Assembly (NCBI GenBank): GCA_020091685.1 | Contig: CM034612.1 | Location: 24,327,158 to 24,391,157 of the forward strand | Source: Lutjanus erythropterus | Lineage: Eukaryota > Chordata > Actinopteri > Lutjaniformes > Lutjanidae | Length of the DNA stretch: 64,000 nt | Direction of reading: 5' to 3' | Part shown: piece after piece, positions 27,101-39,100 of the stretch | Layout of the letters: each line of letters opens with the position of its first letter | Position numbering within the stretch: position 1 is the stretch's first letter | The notes under the pieces: model-generated | The model's database searches: none | The model's input: the letters and a program-made list of their open reading frames with translations, nothing else | What the model was told of the DNA's origin: nothing | Program-made: the position numbers and the translations under genes

Positions 27101-30100
27101 TGGTGTGAAATGATGTGTGAAAAGAAGAAAAAAGACTTAACAATAAGACTGTCCTGCCATTCATACGGCATTTGGTGAGACCAAGTTTCTATAGGTGGTG
27201 CTTTATTCTGCGTCTTCTGGCCAAGTGTTGGTAAAAAAAAGTTTCCGCTTGTACTGCTGATGTTCACACAAGCAGTATTTACAGAAATGGCTAACCATGG
27301 TACAGTGTGGCCAAAATGTCCATCTGACATTATCAGTTCTTCCTCTGTTTATTCTTCTGTAATCAGAAGCCTAAAACACATTTCTTCCTGTGTGGGAGAG
27401 AATTTGCCTGAGAGACAGCTACCAGGCAACAAGTGTTTATGACAACAGATGTCAAATCTGTCACAGACTGTCTTTAGGTTGAAACACAGTCGTGTTACGT
27501 AAATCAGAGACAGACAGAAGCAAAACTGAACGTCTGTTTATCGAGGTAAATGACATGTAATTGCAATATTTTCAGCTGAGGGAATACGTATGGTGCTTTC
27601 ATCTTTAGCCCAAAGGTAAGTGCGACATATGGGGGGCAATCTGTGCCACTTAAAGCTGCTCTAATCTCTATGTTTATATGAACAACTTTTCTGTTTTGAT
27701 TCAATCTAACTTCTAGTTTCCAAATGCAACAGGCTGCTGTTTTGCTGGTGAGCATAGCATAGCATTTAGTGATTAAAGGGCCAGATATTTTTCTCAGGAG
27801 TTGGTGGAGAACAAAAACAGAGCTAAAAGGAGAGTAAATAATGCTTATGATCAGCAGGTGGACACCAACACAATTTCAAATGGATGCTAACATTGCTCTG
27901 AGCCAAGAGTTGCTTATTTACACAACCAGGAGATAAACGTGTTAAGCAAAACAACTACGATGTAATAGTATGTCAGATGTGTTTAAAGCTTATTGTGCCG
28001 CCACAGAAATGATTCATTCTGCCTTAGTGTTCAACAACCTATGGAAGAGTATTAGTGCCAGGAGTAAGGAAGAAAATAGAGGAAGTTGTTTTCAATTTTG
28101 CAGTTTGAAATGTCAAGAATTAAGTCAAACTTTCAATATTAGTTGCAGGCATAAGAAAAAATAAACCAGAGGATTAAGTTTTGTTGTTTGCATGTTATTT
28201 TGCATTTTGAGAATAATGTTGAAAAGTTAATAATAAATTTGAAATGCTGAGAATGAAGTTGAAATGAACTTTATTCTAGACTTGTCAGATTTATTCTTGA
28301 TATTTCGATTTTATTCTCAAAATGCAAAATAGAAATATTTCCTCCTCCTCTGTTTGTTTGTCTGGCCCTAATATTACCTAATATTATTACAAAAATTACA
28401 ATTATTGGACAAAACAATAAATGTATGAGAAAACTATTTGATTGATGATTTTTAACAATGAATGTATACTTTTTCACCTTTATTTTTTCATGCTTGTTTG
28501 AGTGGGTTGAAATAGTATTAAAAACAAAAAAAGTGATGACTAATGGAACCATTCATTTAAAAACTAGCTGATATTTCTAAGTTGATTTATTAATCAAATT
28601 CAGTATTTTATGGCACAAATCTGCCTCCACAGTGAGCAGAAAGTCTACAGATCTCATGACGAAAATTAACTTTTGTGCCAAAAGTATAGCATGTCCTCAG
28701 ATTTGTCTGTCCCCATTGACTTGCTACACCTCTGTTGCAGCTCCTATAGTGACCCCGTGGAGCGTGACGGTGTTTTATCTTGTATTCACTGAGACTAAGT
28801 GGAGGTTCAGAGGAGGTCAGAGGGTGCTCCCTGTCTCCATGCCCTCCCTTCAGGAGGTCCTGCTGTTTGGTTCCAGCGGGCGTCAACCCCATCCTGTTCA
28901 GTGTGAGAACCACCATCCGGACACATTAAAGGAGAATGACGGCGAAGCCGGAGGGTGGAGACCGGCTGAATTGTCTTCCCTTTCCCGGCTGCCATGTTGT
29001 AAATAAATGTCCCCATGAACAAGGCCCCACACACACTGAAACGTGGAGAGGACAGAGGGGACAGTTTTATTGCTCTCTGTCTGAGCAAACACTACTGATA
29101 TGGTTCTATCGTCTGTTCCATTCAGCCACAAGAGCATCAGTGAGGTCCAGCACTGATGTGTCCGCCTCACAGCCAATGTTCCACGTAATCTCAAAGGTAT
29201 TGGACGTGGTTGAGGTCAGGACTCGAGGCAGTCCAGCCAAATTCTTCCACATCAAATTGGAAAAACTGTTTTCTGTGAACTTGGCTTTGTGCAGAGACAC
29301 ATTGTCTTGCTGAAACAGGAAGGGGACAAACCCAAATTCTCCAAAGGAGCTCAGGAGGCTTTTATCCTAGCTTAGCATAAAAAATGAAACAGTTCACCTT
29401 GCTCTCTCCAAACTTTAAAAATCTGCCAACCAACACTTTCTCACTGATTTATGTTGTATGACGATATTTTATTTCTATACGAACAGAAATGTAGAAGTGA
29501 TCTTTTGTGATTTTAAGAGGAGTTGTGTGCTTTAATTAACTGAATGTTAGCAAGCAACTTTTTTCCACGCACCCACCCAGCACTTGTGACTTGCATTGCT
29601 GCTACACACTTTGGATAAGTTCACACTCAGTCCTGCATGAGGTCAGGCACCAACAGTTGTGCGATGGATAAAAAAGGACCTAAATGCAGGAGAGAAGATT
29701 TTTCCCACCTGTGTAACTCAGAAATAAAATTGACTGTATGGTATTTTAACACCTAAATCAGCTAATACTATCAATCCTAAAAAAAAAACAAAAAAAAACA
29801 CCAGGACTCGCTTTCACACAAGACACAAAACACAAGTCTCAATAATGTAAATCATTAAATTTTAGGGTGAAGACTTGGTTTGAGATTAGGGTTAGGTAAG
29901 TAGTGGTTAGGGTGCGGATCTGCAACCTGCAGCTCCGGAGTTGAATGCGGCTCTTTAGCTCCTCTCCAGTGGCTCCCTATGATTTAACAATTTAATTTAT
30001 CATTGTTGTAAGCATGAAAAGTTTCAAGGCAATGTACTGCAGTAGATTATTGAGCTTCGAGCCCAACTCAAATTCTTAAGTTTTAAAAAAGTTTTACCAA

Positions 30101-33100
30101 CTACTAATCTTTTGTTGAGATAATTTACTTTTCTTCTTTAGATAAACTTAAATCATTGAGTTTTAGTTTTAGATTGTATTTAAAAAATATTGAAATACAA
30201 TTTTTTTGAGTTTCTAAGACTCAAAATTCAAGTTTATCTAAAGAGGAACAGGAAATTATCTCAACTAAAGATTAAGTCATTTCAACAATTGTTTTTTACA
30301 GCTTAAAGTGATAATTACATTTGCCAACAGTAGACATATGTGGCCCATACACCAAATTTTTAAAGGGATAGTTCACCCAAAAATGAAAATTCAGTCATTA
30401 TCTACTCACACTCATGCCGATTGAGGGTCGAGGTTATTGCTTTAATCCATAAAACACTGCTGGAGTTTCACAGGAAAACAGCATCGCAGAATCTCCCAAA
30501 AGTGAAAGTGAATGGTGGCCAGTTTTCAAACATAAAAACAACTGGGGAAAAAAAAGAAAGAAAGAAACGCCTCCATAGAGGCTAATAGTTGCATCTCCAG
30601 ACAGTATTTTTTTCTTTCTTTCTTATTTGGCCAAAAACGGCTCTTTTCATCCTAAAAGTTGCAGATCCCTGGGTTAGGGTAAGGGTAAGTCTCAAGGAAA
30701 TGAATGCAAGTCAATGTTATGTCCTCTGAAGTGATGGAAACACAACTGTGTGTGTGTGTGTGTGTGTGCCAGTTATCCAGCCAGTTATCCGCCTGGCTTG
30801 CCAGGCCCTGACTGTAACCCCGGATTGATGTGCGTCTGAGCGTGAACATGCACTGTGCGCGCCAAACGGAGAAGAGTAAATAAATAAATGTAGCTGTCGC
30901 TCCAAAGCCCCAGTGGGACAAAGCTGCCCCGTTAGCTTGGTGACAGCCCACACAAAGGCCCCTCCGACCCCACGTGCGGCCATGCAAGCATGGACTACTC
31001 CCTCACTACAGACCCCTGCTGCAGACAGGGCCTTTTAGGACTCAGCTGCCCCCATCCTTGTCCCATTGAGAGAGGTAATTCAGTCCCCTGAGACAGAGGG
31101 GGTCGGAGGGGGTGAGGAACGGGAAGGGACGGGTCTTTGCTTTACATTGTGCGCTGCAGTGAAGGGAGGTGAGGGGCTGTGAATGTAAAAACACTCGGCG
31201 GGAATAAAAGAGAGACAAGTGAAAGGGAGGAGAGAGGGAGGGGGGGTGAGAGCAGAGAAAGTGAAGAGGGGTGTGAGACGCTGTAAATCTAACGGCCACA
31301 TGGAAATGACTGACCACACACACACACACACACACACACGCAAAATAACACTCCCTTGTACACATTATTCACAAACAACACACTCCCCATCCTTGGAAAC
31401 CAGACTGGTATGTGTGTTTATACGAGCTGTGGGGTGCGCTAATGGTAAAAGTTCAATGTTAGAGCTCCATCTCCCCCAACCCACCCACCCTGATTACACA
31501 CACAAGCTTAGACACTCCTCCACTAGTGAGTAGAGATTAACTGAGCAACAGGGTAGCAGGTGATGTATGGATCATTAGAACCTGCACTTCATTCTTTAAG
31601 ATTAGTTTACTCCTCATGTTTAACACATTAAAAAGGGTTCATATATAAATAAAGCATAATCAATGGTTAAATCATAAACAGTGTGTCTCCTATCATTTTA
31701 TTCTCATCAGGGAATACACACAAGCATGGCTCCTTCTGTACTCTAAGATTTGGCTACTTCTCTACCCTAAAATATGCTACTTAGCTACTTTCCAACTCTA
31801 ATACATGCCTTTTAGCTACTTTTCTACACTTACATATGCTTTTTGTCTGCTTTCCTACTTTAAAAAATGCTACTTAGCTACTTTCCTACTCTAAAATATG
31901 CTCCTTAACTACTTTTCTACTCTAAACTATACTACTTAACAACTCTCCATCTCTAACACGTGCTCCTTAGCTACCTTTCTACACTAAAAATGCTACTTGA
32001 CTACTGTCCTACTCTAAACTATGCTCCTTAACTATTTTCTACTCCACACTATGCTACTAAACTACCTTCCAACTCTAATATATGCTTCTTAGCTACTTTC
32101 CTACTCTAAACTATGCTGCTCGGCTACTTTTCTACCCTAAAATACGCTACTTAGCTACATATCTTCTCTAAACATGCTACTTGGCTTCTTTCCCACTTTA
32201 AAAATGCTACTTAGCTACTTTCCTACTCTAAAATATGCCACTTACCACTTTTCTACTCCAAACTATGCTACTTAACACACTCTAATATATGCTTCTTAGC
32301 AAATGTAGCAACATATATTTTAGTGACAAAGATGAATAATGGTTAATACTGTATTAGCATGGCTACTAAACTACTTGGTTATGTCAAAACATCAACTAGT
32401 TACTGCACAGTCATGTGTAAAGTAAAGTAGAAGAGTAGTCCACAGTAAGTATACTGTATATACTTGATGGACAACTGAGTAAGATTAAAAATTCCTATGG
32501 ATTTACACAGGACATGATACAAAAACTTTAGCAGTAAAAGCAGTAAATTCCACGGTTATGGGATGGGAATCAAAAACTTTTTGAGAAACACCTGCAACAT
32601 AACATACTGAAAAAAATAGAGGAAAACTATGTGTTTGAAAGGACCTACCACGAAAGGTCAGAGAAAAAATGTGAGTTTTTTTGGCACTCAGTGTGTTGGC
32701 ATGTTTTGTGTCACACACACACACACACTTTGCTCACAGCTAATGGAGCAGCAGCCGTTTTGTGTTTTCCTAAAACCTGAGACGTGAGGGGAGTTTGCAC
32801 AAAGTGATGAGGCAGATGAAAAGAGTGCTGAGAAAGAGTGGAGGAAAAGATGAAGGGAGGAGAGGAATGAGGAGGCTCTGGACGAGGAGGAGGAGGAGGT
32901 CCATGACGGTACCAGCCGCAGGCCTGATTAATGGACACCTGGGTGTGCGGCGTGGCATGCCGGGTGGAGGGAGGGAGTGCGAGGTTACAGTAGAGGTGAA
33001 GGCGAGTGGCTCTTTATCTGGAGCATCGGACAGTGATGAAACGCTCGGCTTTACAGAGAGCTGAGGTTCCTCCCTGAAGTTAAAAAAAAAAAAAAACCTG

Positions 33101-36100
33101 CATCCACATGCCAGCCGTGCCTGGCCTTTAAAATCAAGATCTGCTGCATCTAGACGGCACGCACGCTGCCTAAAAAGGATGACTCTGACCTTCAGGAGTC
33201 CCTGAGGGAGGTCAGGAATTTAACTTGCAAAATTATTCCATTTCTAAGGTTTTTGAAAGTAGGAAAATAAATAATAAATGACAATTTCTTTGCAAATTCG
33301 GCCAACTACCAGTTTAATTTTGATATCCTCTGGAGTGCACATACCCTGGAGAAAGATAGTTGACTGTTGAGTTTCATTCCCAGGTCATCAAATACCGATG
33401 CTTTGGGTTGGTGGCTTGGACCAAACCCAAGTCAGTCTGGACCAGAAGCATCAGATTCATGTCATGTCACCAACCGAAAACATTGGTATTTGATGACCTT
33501 TGAATAACAATCAACAATTAGATAACTCAAAATCATTTTGAAGGGACTGCACCTTTAAGAGTTTTTTATTATTATTATTATTTGTCAAAAATACACAGAC
33601 ATATGTCATGAAAAGATATTGGTAGGTTGGTCTTGCCCTACAAGAAATACTATATATCAGATATTGGAGGGTCCTTGAAACAAGACAACAAACTTCAACA
33701 GAGTTTTGACTTCGTAAATGTAACTTGATTTTTAACTAACAGACATTTAGACTTCACTTAAGTTTTGAAATAAGCACTGTAAAGTTTTGCCAACCTTATA
33801 ATTTTTTGTTGACTTAGTTTATTTTTCCCCTTTAGCAAAGTGTGAGTCTTAGCCAAAGGCCAAAAATTTCACAAATGAACAGTGAACCTGATCTGCTGTC
33901 TTTTTTCTTTTTTTTTTTTTTGCTTGAAAATTAAATGGTTTCATAATGAAAATTAAATGGTTTCATAAGTTATTTGACCATTCACTTCACTGAGCTTTCT
34001 AAACAATTTTTTAATTTTATTTGCTAAAACTCAAAGAATCAGACTTTTGTAAAGAAGAAAAGTAAATAACATCAGCAAAAGGCTATAGGATAGCAAAACT
34101 TTTTAAAAAGTTTATTTCAGTTACGTGAACTGTCCATTGGACATTTAGTCAACTCATTATTTCATTACAACACTGAACTCATGGTTATTGGTTCTAAGAG
34201 TCATGACTGGACAATTTTAGTTGACCTGACTTGAAAACTGTTTTTCCTGTGTTCGACAACAACAAACAACAACAAGAGACTTGTAATAAATCACAGCTCA
34301 GGATTCAAAGTTGTCAAGACTGGCTCAAAGTCTCAAATTGACTTTCATGATTTTCAAAATAAAACAAAATAAAATAAAATGGCTGCATGGAAATGAGAAA
34401 AATCTATTCTAAAAACTGACAGCTTTGAAAATAGATCATAATTAAATTGCTAAAATACGCAAAATGAGAATAGTCCCGTAGTCCTAAAGCTGGAACATTA
34501 TCTTCAAAATGGTAAAAATCTATCCATCTCTTGGTCAAAACAGCTCTACTCCACATCTGTTGTCCTCTAGCTGGATGGCGGCCGAGTGGGCGCGAGGGTG
34601 GCCCAATGCCACCACACCCTCCTTGGGAACTGGGATGTTGATAAAGATTTTTCCCATCCATTGTTCTGTCCCATGTACGCCAGCCAGCGCAGACACCAGA
34701 CGAGTGTGCCAAGCAGGCAGCGTCTCCCCGGCCGGGCCGCTGGTCTCTAGACACACCAGGAACCCCGACCGCCTGTTATCTTGTAGGAAACGGACAAGTC
34801 GTGAACCCACAAATGATCGAGACAGATGGTCTGCGTGGAGGTTAGGAAGTCCTGGAGAGGACTGATAACTGATGATACCGATGTCTTCCTATAGTCCAGG
34901 ACCAAAATGATTTATTTAAACACCAAAGCTACAAATTTAGAATCTTTTATCTTGGCTTACTGACTGTGTTTTTGTTGCACGTCACCTCACCTATCAGCTT
35001 TCAGATGCTACTAGCTAATCAGAAGTAGAAGCAGAAATACATGTTCATTCTACCTGCAGAAAGCACGAGACCAATCTGATTAGTTTGTTTCGAAAGAATG
35101 AGCACTGTGAAGAGTTGGAGAATTTCACTACGGCACCAAACATTTTGTCCCAAGAACACAGAGGCAACAACCACAAAACTTCACCACAACTTCTTCTGTG
35201 AAACCAACAACACAACTGTGGGTTTTGGAATCAGCGTTGTCTTCCCAACATCAAGAATGATTTCAGCTGGTGGCCTGGCAGAGCATTTGTCCCATGTACT
35301 GAGGATGTGAGTCCTGCCTGTGGCCCTTTGCTGCAGGTCATTCCCCCACTCTCTCTCCCCCTTTCCTGTCATAACTTTAGCTGTCCTATCAATTAAAGGC
35401 ATAAACCCCCCAAGAAGGAAAAAGTTCAACAACAATGGATGGAACAATGACACACAGAAAAGACGATTCCTTCATGCAGCCACGACTGCATATGACACAC
35501 AACAAATGTGATATGATGAAAAATTTTGAAACAAGATGAACAACAACATAACAAAACACAAAAGACCTAACAAGATGCAAAAGACAATACAAGTAAGATG
35601 TGCCAAGACGTAAAAGATGTAAAACATGTAGAAAGACCTAACAAGACAAAAAAGATGTAAAAGACGTAACAAGACTTTAAAGATCTAATGAGTCAAAAAC
35701 GCCATAAGAAGACAAAAAAGATGTAAAGACTGTAACAAGACTTTAAAAACCTAACAAGACATAAAAGATGTAACAAGATGAAAGCAACGTAAGACAAAAA
35801 ACAATGTAACAAAACAAAAGAAGCAAAGGACAAAACAAGACAAAAAAAGAAGTAAAAACATGTAAAAGATTAAAAGGACATAACAAGACAAAAAAGAAGT
35901 AAAAGATGTAACAAGACTTTGAAGATCTAACAAGATGCAAAAGACATAACAAGACGAAAACAACATAATAGGACGTAACAAGATGAAAACAACATAAAAG
36001 ACGTAATGAACAAGCCTGTACTTTTTCACTTTTACTTGAGTAAAGAAGTAAAATCAGCAGTTTTTTTTAATGCAAGTATCTGTACTTGCACTTGAGTACA

Positions 36101-39100
36101 GAATGTGTGTACTTTTGCCACCTCTGCATGTGTAGGCCTTCACCCTGTTTGTGATAACAGGGTGTTAAACACACAGACGCAGATGCACGTTCACACGCAC
36201 AAAAATGTGTCAGGCTTTTATTTTTAGAAAAAAAGTGCTGACAGCCTTCAGACTGGGTTTTGGGACTGTTTTTTTTCACACGCTCAAAAAATAAAAGCCT
36301 CCCGTCTGAAACCACCTACAGTAGTGGTGAGAGAGAGGCAGGTGCATAATTAAAGAAAAACACTTTGGTCGCCTCTCTGCCAGGGAGGGAGGTCAGGGTG
36401 CACTTCATTATTCAGCCTCCTTCTGTCCTCACACACAGCCATTGGAAGGACTCTCTGTGCGTGTCTGTGCATTTGGAGGACGGGGAGAATTGGGGAGTCC
36501 TTAACTGTGGGATTGTGGGGGTGGGGGGGTTGCAGGGGCAGATGTTTCATACAGATTTCATACAGTCCACACAGCAACAGTGGGAATGTGCGCTTCTCAA
36601 ACAGATCAACAGTAACATAGAGAAAAAAAAGCAGGGGAGCTGTTCAATGGATTCTCAATTTGTGCACAAATTAAAGCACCACAAAAACAAGAAGAGGACA
36701 AAAAGACAAAAAGACTAGGACTGCAGAAACCCTGCATGGTTGAGGAGTCTCAAGTTTGGCATCCTTCCTCATGCAGCATCAACTGATCCTTTTCAATGTT
36801 CTCTTTGCTTCTTACAGTCTTTGATTTGTCCACAAATTGAATAAAAAAAAGTCTGACTTTTATGCATTAAACAGCCTTTATTCACTATGAGATGCACTGA
36901 CTGTTATATTACTATGTCCATGTCAGACAACTATCGCACAGGGAAGGATGATTATTTTATATTTTGCATTTTGAGAATTAAGCCAAACTATCAAAAACAA
37001 AGTCAAAAATGAAATGTCATAAATAAAGTTGAAATGTTGAGAACAAATACCATTTCAACTTTCTTTTTGACTTTTATTGTCAGCATTTCAACTTAATTGC
37101 TGATATTTTGACTTGATTCTAGACATTTCAACTTTATTTTTGACATTTCGACTTCATGTGCAACATTTTGACTTTATTTTTGACATTTTAACATTTTTGA
37201 AAAAAAAGAAAGAAAGAAAAGAAAAAAAAAACTTCCCCCTCACGCCTGGTCCTAATACTCCTCCACAGAATCTAGCCTAACCAAATATGACGTCATTTTA
37301 CATTATACGGGAAAAAGTAGGAAAACTATTCTGCCTCTAATACTGTGAATTATGTTTAGGTAAATTTACTCTCCATTCAGTGGTGGAATATAATTAAGTA
37401 CATTTACTAGAGTACTTGAGTACAGTTACCTGTACATGCCTGTGTATATTTGACAGCCATAGTTAATAGACATATCTTGGAGGCTACCAGAGGAGTAAAA
37501 AATATAAAGAAAATCTATTTTACAAAGTTTCTTTCACCTTTTTTTTATTGTGGAGGACTGCATAAGTTCACCTCTCAAGGGCTCTAAAAGTCCCTGAGAT
37601 GATACAGTCTGAGTAGAAAAAAACTCTCCTTGTAACTCTTGTCCTGAGGGGTCCTCAGCAGACAGCCCACCAAACCAGAAGAATGGCAACCAGCGACTAC
37701 AGGATTAAACTACCCAACAAAAGTAGTCGTCCAGCAGCTACATGATGAAATGCTGCTTACACTCTGATGCACCTGCAGCCCAACAATACAATGAAACAAC
37801 AGGCAGGAGCCACTCAGTTCTATAATGACATTTATCCTTCTCAAGTACTGAACAATTCTGAGCTACTTAAATATGTCAGTTTTACACTCCTTCATACTTC
37901 TACTCTACTATAATATATACTCCACTATATTCATTTTACAGGAGTAGTTACTTTTCAGATTAAAATTTTATATTCAAAATGCATTCTTATAAATTACCCA
38001 GTTGTGGAAGAAGTACTTAGATCCTTTACTTAAGTACAAGTTGCAATACTACAGTGCAAAAATACACAAAATATATAAATAAGTGCTAAAAGTAAAATGA
38101 CTCATTATACAATTTAACTAAAGCTTTAAAATAACTGTAGTGGAGTAAAACATTCAATATTAGCCTCCAAAATATACTGAGAAGAGCAGTAATTGAGTAA
38201 ATGTACTTAGTTACATTCCACCACTGAGATTACCAAACAGTGAAAAGTATTTTAAATGAGGTTGACCTCCACCAGCTGCAAAACTGAAATGCATATACTT
38301 AAAAATAGATCCCTCATTGTATTAAAAATATTAAAATTTAATATCCAGTACAGGGGCCAGCAAGTACTCTGACTCTGATACTTCTGTATAAGACTTCTGT
38401 ACTTTTACTACTTTTGAATGAAGGACCATAACATGTAATTTAATGGAGGATGTTTTCAGAGTTTGAGGTCATTTAGTCTGAAAATTTGGAGAAACAGAAA
38501 CACCTTTGATTGAACAGCTGTTGCTGAAAATGTTTTCAGGACTCTTTCCACCAAGTATATAGTGGAGTCAACTAATCTTTTCTCATTAACTTAACATAAA
38601 TATACAAATTTTATTTATTCAAGTTAATTAAACTTAAAATTTCTAGTATTTATTTAACTCGAAATGATGAGTTGAGTGAATACACTGTGCAGAGTTCTTA
38701 AAAAGTTCTTTCAAAGTTTTTAAAGATACATCATAAGGATATTAGTAGACTTCCCAGCATGCACTGTTTTAGATTTAAGACTCTGATAAGACCTTATTTT
38801 TGTAGTTTGAAGAGAACATGATAGAAACTGTGTCTACATATTAAGATAAGCCTAAATCGACTCTTCAAACTGAGGAAATGTGACATTTAATAACATTTGT
38901 TTGTAATGTTTTAAAGTTGTTGGCTCAACTTAATCTGTTATTGAACATGTTTTCTCAAGTAAAACTGAATTCTTATTAAATTTATTTGAATTGAACAGTT
39001 TATTTGTTTTTAATCAATAAGAAATTTCTTCAACTTGTCTTCTTAAATTCAGTCAACTTAAAAAGAACACTAACTATTTTAGAGTTGAAACAGTAATCTA

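Noticed and set aside
30652-31533. Several overlapping open frames of about 100 residues
   Set aside because: They overlap on both strands and are driven by GT/CA runs and a GC-richer patch; none has an exon structure.
35560-36010. CRISPR-like direct repeats
   Set aside because: Units are degenerate, contiguous and lack unique spacers; they are satellite units in a eukaryotic hAT-like element.
37378-38226. 8-bp target duplication of the CAGTGG element
   Set aside because: The flanks tctccatt and agattacc do not match, so I do not claim one.
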